Source: an uncultured Lachnospiraceae bacterium (GTDB lineage: Bacteria > Bacillota > Clostridia > Lachnospirales > Lachnospiraceae). Taken from it: 42,069 nt of DNA. The translations under genes were made by a program, and so were the position numbers. The notes beneath the pieces were generated by a model, which saw nothing but the letters and a program-made list of their open reading frames with translations, made no database searches and was not told the DNA's origin. This document shows, in pieces, positions 26,101-33,460 of the stretch (position 1 is its first letter; every line of letters begins with the position of its first letter). The stretch covers positions 1 to 42,069 of the forward strand of contig CANQFR010000005.1 of NCBI GenBank assembly GCA_947599905.1. The letters run 5' to 3'.

Positions 26101-26577
26101 GCCATTTTTCTTCCTGTCCAGCATGGGAAACGCCAGATGCGGCTCCTCATAAGTCAGCGTTGAAAGTCCGGCAGCCTCTTCCAGCAGGAGATCATAATTC
26201 GTAGTAGCAAATATATCCTGCGTAATAAGAAGTTTCCGCAGGGTTGCAGCCATTCGGTCATTGGTAACCGTCAGGGAATGAAAGCTTTCCGTCATCCAGT
26301 CCCAATAGCTTCCTTCTTTTTTCAGCGCAGAGATCACCCCGCCCGCAATCCGGATCAAATGGTCGGTCGAACCGTCACTCTCAAGCGCCTTTCGATAATT
26401 CTCCGCTAACGACCTATCCTTCATGCAGGCAATGCCATTCATGATCCATTGCCGCCAGGACACAGCCCGGTTGTCCGTAAGGGCCAGCGATGATCCGGCT
26501 CCAAACAGATAAACCAATTCATCCGATTGAATCGCCCTGTAAAACTCCGGGCAGGCTTTCAGGTCCCTCTTCATCAC
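23143..26577 (-). CDS. SIR2-like/STAND NTPase protein with C-terminal SEC-C motif (putative anti-phage defence)
   Basis: A 1144-residue multidomain protein. Residues 15-270 match a SIR2-like NAD-binding domain: YLFGAGSS (25-30), TTNYD with Asn127, LHLHG with His165, and VFVGCGQTAEDANISRF. Residues 313-600 are a STAND-type P-loop NTPase: FCGREKE, Walker A GQAGSGKS (341-348), Walker B LAVIDY (Asp390). Residues 600-1110 are helical and may form a sensor of tetratricopeptide-like repeats. They include a Cys/His cluster at about 875-890 (CFNYDYFSCNCHKTNC). The end is a SEC-C zinc motif, CPCGSGKKFKKCC (1125-1137). SIR2-STAND proteins such as Avs5 deplete NAD on phage recognition; that role is inferred. 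It may be co-transcribed with the HExxH gene. Confidence 0.85.
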   Translation of the reverse strand: MMKRDLKACPEFYRAIQSDELVYLFGAGSSLALTDNRAVSWRQWIMNGIACMKDRSLAENYRKALESDGSTDHLIRIAGGVISALKKEGSYWDWMTESFHSLTVTNDRMAATLRKLLITQDIFATTNYDLLLEEAAGLSTLTYEEPHLAFPMLDRKKNGAVLHLHGVFDAAAGRDNIIADQQQYDKVLNDEGAQFIQHILGTRTLVFVGCGQTAEDANISRFIRFAKEKLRMDKDYFFLCRSGQEPEDLPPHMKPVVFGSEYEDLPLFLEDVAQERLRVWSERNPLVGRTVYTGEAVLTGELTDYHYSQERVPFCGREKEIGSLLRFVADDAGFSWWAITGQAGSGKSRLAYEFMRHLPAAWYGFFVNDKASIKDAEAYLPFTDTLAVIDYVSGREAYAAELIERLRYCFADTPYSLRILLIERENNRGAGSWYARLSQRFSRYDSLERYRYAENFLNIEDMDDGSVAAFIGFVCRLNGLLPDPDRDIALREAYRSKLEYLRFRPLFVQIFVEAWIQNGCSLPRYDGFEDLLRMLLYREQEKWLNALEGDQQCCNALIHLLLRANISGELKMQQLPDYYKPDWQIVQRYIENHSYPGQQRQEKMASVISSLCQNTDGRQTRMIPLFPDIIKEYMFFFYMEEERLEAVMSEIWQNAANDFTIFIVRCLTDFPGNEFYRKALNAYNQTTRDDKVLANRLRLLRARMIKKDDDPNVLYGIVENEHAFWKAVALPAEEDADYEKLSLIKISGLNLVAQALGRWSLYDVSAMVDAVEEALAVPSGEAGEIMKRVFLGEHITELSKAGFLEEASYLQTKMDVLLAGTAHSGLGSMLNMQNKNSVMMAKLLDEDFEAAYQVLKKMDAECDYACQDAVRLLAHSCFNYDYFSCNCHKTNCIGRGAGLIEKAELLYPDDWNIRARAIGCRAAGLQMDFFSRSIRKEEAEDRLKVLEEALGSMEFGHEDSDEALNLSWGILKTFKLNFIADDEGRVRDLIAETKSILKQNPVLDEVASVLLTATHALYRRILKEKVPRREVEELFSYVEKNYDSAVLRNLFFEILEDSEEAGRRENYMTEKVLLGARQDARYNPLMGSGIPEIDGEAEMLQWLSDCRPDEPYRRERRKIGANEPCPCGSGKKFKKCCRGNGKYD

Positions 26578-26722
26578 ACACTCCAGTCACAATGGAATTC
26601 TTCCGGCCAGCAGGCCATCACCTGACATATCTAAACGTCTTATGCACACACATAAACTCTATATTCAGTATATCGGAAATGCCGGAAAACCGCAAGGGGA
26701 TAATCTGATCCGTTAAATCCAC

Positions 26723-26751
26723 TTGCCATTCTCCCACATGTATGCTATGAT
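26723..26751 (+). promoter_or_regulatory. Promoter of the second Rpn gene
   Basis: TTGCCA (26723-26728), a 17-nt spacer and TATGAT (26746-26751). A leader hairpin follows (CGACAG...CTGTCG, 26760-26776), then the block TCACCGGCGGATCCCAC shared with the first Rpn leader. The rest of the 342-nt gap 26578-26919 holds nothing else I can identify. Confidence 0.65.
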
Positions 26752-26919
26752 AACCATGTCGACAGGCGCTCTGTCGCCTTCCTTTTTACTTCTTCCGGCA
26801 TCTTGCACGGCACAGTCACCGGCGGATCCCACACGAAAGATTCACCTGCGCGGAACCATCCCACAGGCAGCAGAACCACGGAAACCATTCACAAAACACT
26901 ATGAAGGAGGAATGTATTT

Positions 26920-27915
26920 ATGGCTTACCTTAACCCCGATGTCTATGCCGGCATCGATCTGTCCCAGTTCAACGGCGAACTGCCCTTCCATCTGACCAAC
27001 GACTATTTTTTCCGCGCCCTCATGCAGGAGAACAATTGCGTCCTTAAGGCCCTGGTCTGCTCGCTCCTGCATCTGAACGAGGAAGAAGTCCACGAGGTCC
27101 TGATCCTCAATCCTGTCGAACTCGGCAGACAGATCGGCGAGAAGGATTTCCTTCTGGATATCCGGATTCTTCTGGACAACCGCATGAAGGTCAACCTGGA
27201 AATGCAGGTAGTCAACGCCGGCAACTGGGTGGAACGCTCCCAGTGTTATCTCTGCCGCTCCTTTGACAGCCTGAACAAAGGCGGGAACTATAAGGATATT
27301 CTCCCAGCTGTCCAGATCGGCATTCTGGATTTCACGCTGTTTCCTGAGGCGCCGGAATTCTTCGCGACCTACCGCCTGATGAATGTAAAATCCCACAAAA
27401 TATATAGTGACAAACTGCGTCTTTCTGTGTTAGACTTAAAGCAGATCGAGCTGGCAACGGAAGAAGACAGGTCCTACCATATTGACTACTGGGCGCGTCT
27501 CTTCAAAGCCACCACATGGAAGGAGCTGAGAAAGATGGCTGAGCAGTATCCCATATTCAATGAAGCTGCCCGGACCGCCGCCGTATTAAGCGAGGACGAT
27601 AAGATCCGACTGCAGTGCGAGGCCCGTGAGGACTATTATCGGAACGTTGGCTGGATGAAAGACGAGATCACGCAGCTGAATTTCGAGAGGCAGCGGTTGA
27701 ACTCTGAGAATCAGCAGCTGAACTCTGAGAATCAGCAGTTGAACTCTGAGAATCAGCAGTTGAACTCTGAGAATCAGCAGCTGAACTCTGAGAATCAGCA
27801 GCTGAACTCTGAGAATCAGCAGCTGAACTCTGAGAATCAGCAGCTATCTTCTGAAAACCGACGGCTGCGTCAGATTCTTGCGGATGCTGGTATTCCGGAC
27901 ATCGGACAGAACTGA
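26920..27915 (+). CDS. Rpn family PD-(D/E)XK nuclease with heptad-repeat tail (copy 2)
   Basis: A 331-residue paralog of the gene at 4532, similar over its whole length and in its leader. The core is FLLDIRILLDN and VNLEMQV (Asp, Glu and Gln at the nuclease site). The C-terminus has seven perfect NSENQQL heptads followed by SSENRRL, a coiled coil with Asn and Leu at core positions that would favour dimer or higher assembly. AAGGAGG lies 7 nt before the ATG. An internal AAGGAG-9 nt-ATG at 27535 could give a 126-residue C-terminal product. The gene is free-standing, between the SIR2-STAND gene and the polysaccharide cluster, and may be a mobile or defence gene. Confidence 0.9.
   Translation: MAYLNPDVYAGIDLSQFNGELPFHLTNDYFFRALMQENNCVLKALVCSLLHLNEEEVHEVLILNPVELGRQIGEKDFLLDIRILLDNRMKVNLEMQVVNAGNWVERSQCYLCRSFDSLNKGGNYKDILPAVQIGILDFTLFPEAPEFFATYRLMNVKSHKIYSDKLRLSVLDLKQIELATEEDRSYHIDYWARLFKATTWKELRKMAEQYPIFNEAARTAAVLSEDDKIRLQCEAREDYYRNVGWMKDEITQLNFERQRLNSENQQLNSENQQLNSENQQLNSENQQLNSENQQLNSENQQLNSENQQLSSENRRLRQILADAGIPDIGQN
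27407..27537 (+). promoter_or_regulatory. Possible intragenic promoter and internal ATG in Rpn copy 2
   Basis: GTGACA (27407-27412), an 18-nt spacer and TAGACT (27431-27436) fall in the AT-rich island shared with copy 1. AAGGAG (27520-27525), 9 nt and an in-frame ATG (27535, residue 206) follow at the same protein position as in copy 1. The predicted product would hold the last 126 residues with the coiled coil. Confidence 0.45.
27700..27846 (+). repeat. 21-bp tandem repeat, seven units
   Basis: Seven consecutive units of AACTCTGAGAATCAGCAG plus CTG, TTG or CTA, differing only in the last codon, encode NSENQQL heptads in the Rpn tail. Their near-identity suggests recent expansion by slippage or unequal exchange. 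It is not a CRISPR array, as there are no spacers. Confidence 0.95.
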
Positions 27916-27941
27916 AGCGAATAAGTATTCTCTTCTAACAG

Positions 27942-28009
27942 GGTTCTTCTTCAAAAGTTGGTGATTCTTCTCCAGTTTCTGGTGTTTCACCAACTTTTTG
28001 AGGAGAGCC
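27942..28009 (+). repeat. 68-bp palindrome with ISL3-like ends, left flank of the polysaccharide cluster
   Basis: It begins GGTTCTTCTTCAAAAGTTGG and ends CACCAACTTTTTGAGGAG followed by AGCC; the two ends are imperfect inverted repeats (18 of 22 positions). Close copies lie at 40414-40482 and, as IS left ends, at 41316 and 41790. It sits between convergent genes, where its stem and T-tract could act as a terminator. Confidence 0.75.
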
Positions 28010-28012
28010 ATT

Positions 28013-30286
28013 TTAATCAATTTTTCCTATCTTTTCGTATTCTATACTCTCAACCCCGATAGTCGTATCCCCTTGAGCAAACAGCAAAAATTCCGCGCCT
28101 TCCACGTCCCATATATCCGCCTCCATGACACAGACACATTCGCCATTCTCATCGAAATCCGCTTTCGACAGCTCTTTAGTCTGAATGATCACCTTTCCGG
28201 AATCAGTGGACAGACGAACAGTTGCGAATGAACCATCCCCTATAGACGTCCCCTTCAGTTTTAAATGATACACCACCCTGTACCGCCCCCGATACAGAGT
28301 CAGCCAGGGTCCATGTATCAGGGAGCGTCCCTCTCCTTCAACCAGCACCCCGCCTGTATCCGTCCTTGCCAGCCCATTCGCATCCGCCATCAGCGCCATA
28401 TCAACTTCTCTTTTTACGCCATAGAAATCTTCCATGTTGATTCCGGCGTCTTTCAGGATCTGCACTGCCTCTTGATCGTTCGTATAAATACCTTCCTGTT
28501 CCGATAACTCGCCAAACCAAAAGCCATTTTCCATCAGCCTCCTCAGTTCCTTATCCTTTGCTGTCAATAAGACAGTGTTTTCCTTCGTAACCAGCCCTTC
28601 TCCTGATAAGATGTTCCATGATACCCCTGTCCCATTTTTCCTGTACATCACCGGAAGATCGTCAACATATATCTTTCCTGGATCCTCCATCCCAGCTTTT
28701 AATATCGAAATTACATCTGCCCCTTTCTGTATACTTTCCTCATATATGGGCATACTGATATGGATTATCCCGTTAGAAGTCCCCCAGACGCCCAGCAGTA
28801 ATAAAGGGACTCCCAGCAGTATAACAAGGTTTCTCTTCCTGCATTCCGACTTTTTTAATGTTCCCGTTACCACACCGACCGCTTCTTTTGCGAATAGGAA
28901 TACCACTGTCACAAGCCCGGATACCGCCAGGATAAAGTAACGGTGCCTGCCCGGCTCATACAGACGGAGCAGGGTGACCAATGTCTTCCCGTACGCCACA
29001 GCCCAGAAAGCAAGCCCTGTCCCAAGCACCGCGCCGCAGGCCCACGCCGCGATCCTGCCGGCCCACACCGCTGTCCGCCTGATACCACCCGCCAGCGAAC
29101 GCCGCCTGACTTCTACCTGTTCCTCCCCGTGCAGACGTGCAAAAGGAAGAATAAGAAAAATATTATAGGCCAGCTCCAGGATATGATGCTCGACCGCGTT
29201 ATGGACCGCGACCAGCGAAAGGACGACCAGCAGCCGTCTCTGCCTGTTCTTCCCGGCTCTCCAGGCGCACATCTCGTACAACACGCACATGACGAGGAAT
29301 ACCATGAGGCCATATCGGATCAGGACCATGCAGTAGGAACTGTCTACAAAATTATACCCCTGATGCCGGACAGTATTGCCGCCGTTTCCTATCATGTCAA
29401 AGGCTGTTCCCCACATGCTAAGCCCGTATTGCTCCAATGCGTCATTGGCAAGCTGTAATCGTCCCGTAAGAAGAACATTCACTTTCTGCATTACCGCATT
29501 TTCCGGATTAAACAAGAACATCAGGGAAACCATAACGGCCGCACAGCACGGGAGCACCGCCAAAAACAAGTGATCTAAAAAAAATGTTATCCGGCCACAT
29601 TTGTTTTTCAAAAAAAGCAGAAGCTTCTCATACAGCATACCAACCAAAAACAGCAGCAGTACAATCGTGCTGCATTTCGCGCCGGAATAAAAATATACCA
29701 ATCCTGTGAGTGCCGCTGTTATAATCATATAAAGGCTTAACGGAAGCTGGTCGTAAACCACCCATACTGCAAACAGTAAATACACCACATGAGCGGAAAA
29801 ATCCGTTGAGTATACGATTCCAAATGAGTGTTTAAACCTTATTTTCTCATAGAAATCAAAATAGATCAGATCCTCTATACACCCAGTACAAGAACCAACC
29901 ACCGCCGCAGCCAGAACCAGCAGGCCGCAGCCAATATAAACCTTCAGGATCCTCTTATACGGGATGTCAAACGCCCCAAGCATCAGAAGCGGGATGTCCA
30001 GCAGGAAAGCATATCTTGTATGGAGCCAGGATAACGCGAAGATAACTCCGACGGAGATGCAGAAAATCCATAGGATTCCGCGCACCTCCGTCCGGTACCC
30101 TTCCCGGAGAAGCACCACCATAAGAATGGCTACCCTCAGTATACTGTCGTAATATTGCGGCCATGGTATTGAAAACAAAGTGGTGTCAAAGAAAACCTTC
30201 AGCAGATACAGGGCCAGAACTGTCAGGTACAGGTTTTCAAAAAGTATATCTTTGTTTTTTAATTTTAAATCTATGGTCCGCTTCAC
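28013..30286 (-). CDS. O-antigen polymerase/ligase-like membrane protein
   Basis: A 757-residue protein with about ten membrane helices in residues 20-430 and two more near 440-510. A large C-terminal extracytoplasmic domain (about 520-750) with alternating strands follows. The helix pattern and the HSFGIVYSTDF and FYSGAKCSTIVLLL segments resemble Wzy polymerases and WaaL-type ligases, which assemble or attach surface glycans. The C-terminal domain is not one I recognise. The start is GTG with GGGAGG 6 nt upstream. It is the last gene of the cluster and meets the second Rpn gene tail to tail. The polymerase call is moderate. Confidence 0.65.
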   Translation of the reverse strand: MKRTIDLKLKNKDILFENLYLTVLALYLLKVFFDTTLFSIPWPQYYDSILRVAILMVVLLREGYRTEVRGILWIFCISVGVIFALSWLHTRYAFLLDIPLLMLGAFDIPYKRILKVYIGCGLLVLAAAVVGSCTGCIEDLIYFDFYEKIRFKHSFGIVYSTDFSAHVVYLLFAVWVVYDQLPLSLYMIITAALTGLVYFYSGAKCSTIVLLLFLVGMLYEKLLLFLKNKCGRITFFLDHLFLAVLPCCAAVMVSLMFLFNPENAVMQKVNVLLTGRLQLANDALEQYGLSMWGTAFDMIGNGGNTVRHQGYNFVDSSYCMVLIRYGLMVFLVMCVLYEMCAWRAGKNRQRRLLVVLSLVAVHNAVEHHILELAYNIFLILPFARLHGEEQVEVRRRSLAGGIRRTAVWAGRIAAWACGAVLGTGLAFWAVAYGKTLVTLLRLYEPGRHRYFILAVSGLVTVVFLFAKEAVGVVTGTLKKSECRKRNLVILLGVPLLLLGVWGTSNGIIHISMPIYEESIQKGADVISILKAGMEDPGKIYVDDLPVMYRKNGTGVSWNILSGEGLVTKENTVLLTAKDKELRRLMENGFWFGELSEQEGIYTNDQEAVQILKDAGINMEDFYGVKREVDMALMADANGLARTDTGGVLVEGEGRSLIHGPWLTLYRGRYRVVYHLKLKGTSIGDGSFATVRLSTDSGKVIIQTKELSKADFDENGECVCVMEADIWDVEGAEFLLFAQGDTTIGVESIEYEKIGKID

Positions 30287-30438
30287 CTGAAACCTCCCTA
30301 GAAAATCAGTTTCCTTCAGATATTCCGTTTTTCTGCCATAATCAGCTTTTAACAGCGGCGGAGAACCTGCCTCAATGCATTGCCTTTTTCAATGCCTACC
30401 GCCAGTTAGCGAAATAAAATGATGCTCCCCGTAAACAA

Positions 30439-32499
30439 TCATTCGAAAGGCAATAAATGCTTTATCGTAAAAAACAGTGTTGGATTTACATTGATCAAAC
30501 AGAAATACCTGCCTGTAATCAAAACATTCCAGATATTTAAACCCATACTTACAAAGAATAACACCTGTACAGCACCATAAAAAACTCTTTCTATCTTTTT
30601 TTCGATACTTTCACGCTCAAGTACACATACAATTATTATGGAACAAAGCAATAACAACCATCCAAAATCAGCCATGTACCGTTGTGTCAAACCTGACAAC
30701 TGTGTATCTGCTATAATAATAACTAATGCCATCGCAAAAGAAGATACTGCCAGATCAAATACATGGTATTTCTGAAGCATTTTCCTACAGTTAAAAACCA
30801 ATAAGCTGACTATGGCAAGAGGGCTCATTATCAGGAAGCCGCTGAATATAAACTCAATACTTGTATACCCCAGATAGTCATTAATCATATCAACTGTTTT
30901 AAGAAAAGGGAATTCCGGCACAACATTCAGCGGTTGAAAAAGATATTCAAAGATTCCCAAAGGAATACGATCCCATTCCCATCCCCGATGTGTCATATCA
31001 TTCCCTGTCAGATTATATGTAGCCCCAAAATCAAATGGTGATTGAAACCGTAAATAATTATAATACATCAGTATTATTCCAATAATCAGAAATGGAATAA
31101 TAACACAGAGTGTATTATTTAATCCTTTTTTTGAGAAAAACAGCCGTTCCTTTGTAATCTCGCGCCAGAAGATTGGAAATGAAAGCAGCAGGATAATAGC
31201 CATCTGTGGTCTGCATCCCATTATCAAGGCGATACATATGGAACCAAATACCAGCCATATTTTACTTAGTACTGCTTTGCTCTTTGCTACGATCCAACAT
31301 GCCAGGCCAACAGTTCCCAAAAACAATCCTGTAATAATTGGAACCGAATAAACTATCCCTAAATATACAAGATATATCATCCCTCCACCTAAAATGTAGA
31401 AAGAGGACATAAGCAAATAGACGCCAAAACTGGTGCTCTTAAAATAGTGCTGACATAAAACATATATAAACCAAAACCCAGACAGACAGAATAACAGAGA
31501 ACAAACTGTAACCATGTCCCATGTCTTCAAATTCATTCCTGTTATCCATTTGTAAGGAATAAAAAAGAGAAACGCCGGAACAGGGCCGAAATAACTATAA
31601 TAACGTCCATTATAATACGCATAATCCCAGTCAAAGGTCTCGCCGCCCATAACTGTAACGACATTCCATCGCTGCATAGGATCATATGGATTAGCCGCAG
31701 ATTTTAATGACTGAGGCGGTTCTCTGTCAAGATATACCTGACCTTTCATAAGCGCATCTGCCAATTCGTTATACTGACCATCAGCAGGCCATCCATTATC
31801 AATATTGTTTTGAATGGAAATATCAGGAAGTACCAACTCTGATATGCAGAAGATTAAAACCATATGAAATATTATCACTAATGATAATATGACCTTCTTA
31901 TTTACTGTGTCCGGCTTCAGTCCGGTTTGATAGATCCAAGCCCCGGGTCTAAACATACTAAAAAACAGCAAACACAGAAAAACAACGATCACACGAAGCC
32001 CTGAAAACTCGAATGGACGCTCTTTATTGATTTCAGGTTGAGGCAGATAGAAAATAAATCCCTGCGCTTCAACAATCCGAACTTTTATATCATGCGTAAT
32101 CCCGCTCAAATGAAGACGAAGGTACCTGCTGGAAGGAACAGAAGATATGATAAGGGTTGATCCCATATCCAAGCCCATACTATTTGCTGCATCATCCGCA
32201 ATGATCTGTACACGTGTGTCCAGCTTCTCTGGAGATCTGATATCCAGCCATATATTTTTTACATTAACTGGCTCAATATGAATATCAAAATATGCTGTAT
32301 CTGTATTCACAACCCGATATCCATTCTCATCAATTTTTTCCAGACCATCCTCAATCTCTACACTGCAATACTCTGGAACATGAAAAAAAACAGATTCCCA
32401 ATGACGAAAATTAAAAAGAGAAATCTCCAACAATATCGTTATCATTATGGGCCAAAAGATTCTCGACTTATTACAAATATATATCATCTTTCTTATCAT
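30439..32499 (-). CDS. GT-C-like integral membrane protein
   Basis: A 686-residue protein. It has one N-terminal helix, then an extracytoplasmic beta-rich domain (about residues 30-160), then about ten helices. The segments DGQYNELADALMKGQVYLD, NPYDPMQRW and YYNGRYYSYFGPVP mark a common Firmicutes membrane family thought to be GT-C glycosyltransferases using lipid-linked sugars. That fits the preceding GT2, which may supply the lipid-linked donor. The start at 32499 is chosen for GAGG 9 nt upstream. Alternative ATGs at 32514 and 32538 overlap the GT2 gene. The gene is AT-rich compared with the flanks. Gap 30287-30438 holds nothing clear. Confidence 0.7.
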   Translation of the reverse strand: MIRKMIYICNKSRIFWPIMITILLEISLFNFRHWESVFFHVPEYCSVEIEDGLEKIDENGYRVVNTDTAYFDIHIEPVNVKNIWLDIRSPEKLDTRVQIIADDAANSMGLDMGSTLIISSVPSSRYLRLHLSGITHDIKVRIVEAQGFIFYLPQPEINKERPFEFSGLRVIVVFLCLLFFSMFRPGAWIYQTGLKPDTVNKKVILSLVIIFHMVLIFCISELVLPDISIQNNIDNGWPADGQYNELADALMKGQVYLDREPPQSLKSAANPYDPMQRWNVVTVMGGETFDWDYAYYNGRYYSYFGPVPAFLFFIPYKWITGMNLKTWDMVTVCSLLFCLSGFWFIYVLCQHYFKSTSFGVYLLMSSFYILGGGMIYLVYLGIVYSVPIITGLFLGTVGLACWIVAKSKAVLSKIWLVFGSICIALIMGCRPQMAIILLLSFPIFWREITKERLFFSKKGLNNTLCVIIPFLIIGIILMYYNYLRFQSPFDFGATYNLTGNDMTHRGWEWDRIPLGIFEYLFQPLNVVPEFPFLKTVDMINDYLGYTSIEFIFSGFLIMSPLAIVSLLVFNCRKMLQKYHVFDLAVSSFAMALVIIIADTQLSGLTQRYMADFGWLLLLCSIIIVCVLERESIEKKIERVFYGAVQVLFFVSMGLNIWNVLITGRYFCLINVNPTLFFTIKHLLPFE

Positions 32500-32503
32500 G
32501 ATA

Positions 32504-33460
32504 TCAGCCCTCATTATTTTTGCATTCTGTTTCTGCACTATTCCACTTATTGATCATATGCAGTCGAAACTCAAACTGCTGTCGTTCCTTCTCTACAATC
32601 GTTTCCAAAATCAATCCCGAAAAGAAGGAGACGATTGCTGCCAAAGCAATAAACCCAGATGTGATAAGCGTAGGAAAATTCGGAACAAGTCCTGTGTCTA
32701 AAAATATTATCAATATCGGAATGAACATTGCAGCGGAAATAATCAGCAATACTGCTGAAATCCCTCCGAAAAACCCCAAAGGTCTGTAATTCTTATAAAG
32801 CCTGAATATCGTTTTAAGAACCTTTGCACCATCAATATAGGTGTTCAGTTTTGATTCACTGCCTTCAGGCCTGTCCCTATATTCAATGATAACATTTTCT
32901 ATGCTCATATTCTTTTGCACTGCATGTATGCTCATTTCCGTTTCAATCTCAAAGCCCTGCGACAAGATTGGAAAACTTTTTACAAACAGATAGCTGAAAG
33001 CCCGGTAGCCTGTCATAATATCCCGGATATTCGCATGAAACAGCCTGTTGATGCTCGTTCTGACCAGACTGTTTCCAAAATTGTGGAAAGGGCGTTTATT
33101 CTCTTCAAAATAAGTTGAAGACAGCCGATCACCGACTACCATATCAATATGCTTCTGCAAAACTAATTCCGCCATCTGCCTACCGTTTTCAGCCGGGTAT
33201 GTATCGTCGCCATCCACTATGATATAACATTCCGCATCGATTTCCCGAAACATCCTTCGGATCACGTTTCCTTTTCCCTGCTGATATTCGTGACGGACAA
33301 CTGCTCCTGCTTCAGCCGCTAATTCAGCAGTATTGTCCGTGGAATTATTATCATACACATACACGACCGATTCCGGTAGTTCCCTTTTCCAATCACGGAT
33401 CACTTTCTGGATCGTTTTACTTTCATTGAAGCACGGTATCAAAACTGCTATTTTGTCCAT
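32504..33460 (-). CDS. Polyprenyl-phosphate glycosyltransferase, GT2 (DPM1/GtrB-like)
   Basis: A 318-residue GT2 enzyme: IAVLIPCFNESKTIQKVI at the start, DNNSTDNTAE, and the metal-binding DGDDTYP. QGKGNVIRRMF and MTGYRAFS are typical of dolichol-phosphate-mannose synthase-like proteins. Two C-terminal helices (about residues 230-290) anchor it. The likely role is loading a sugar from a nucleotide donor onto undecaprenyl phosphate on the inner face. Its ATG overlaps the upstream acyltransferase stop (TAATG), so translation is coupled. Confidence 0.88.
   Translation of the reverse strand: MDKIAVLIPCFNESKTIQKVIRDWKRELPESVVYVYDNNSTDNTAELAAEAGAVVRHEYQQGKGNVIRRMFREIDAECYIIVDGDDTYPAENGRQMAELVLQKHIDMVVGDRLSSTYFEENKRPFHNFGNSLVRTSINRLFHANIRDIMTGYRAFSYLFVKSFPILSQGFEIETEMSIHAVQKNMSIENVIIEYRDRPEGSESKLNTYIDGAKVLKTIFRLYKNYRPLGFFGGISAVLLIISAAMFIPILIIFLDTGLVPNFPTLITSGFIALAAIVSFFSGLILETIVEKERQQFEFRLHMINKWNSAETECKNNEG

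Noticed and set aside
27700-27846. Possible CRISPR array
   Set aside because: The 21-bp units are contiguous without spacers and encode coiled-coil heptads in frame.
30360-30420. Terminator or promoter between the two membrane genes
   Set aside because: Only a 6-bp GCATTG/CAATGC stem is visible, with no T-tract and no convincing -35/-10 pair.
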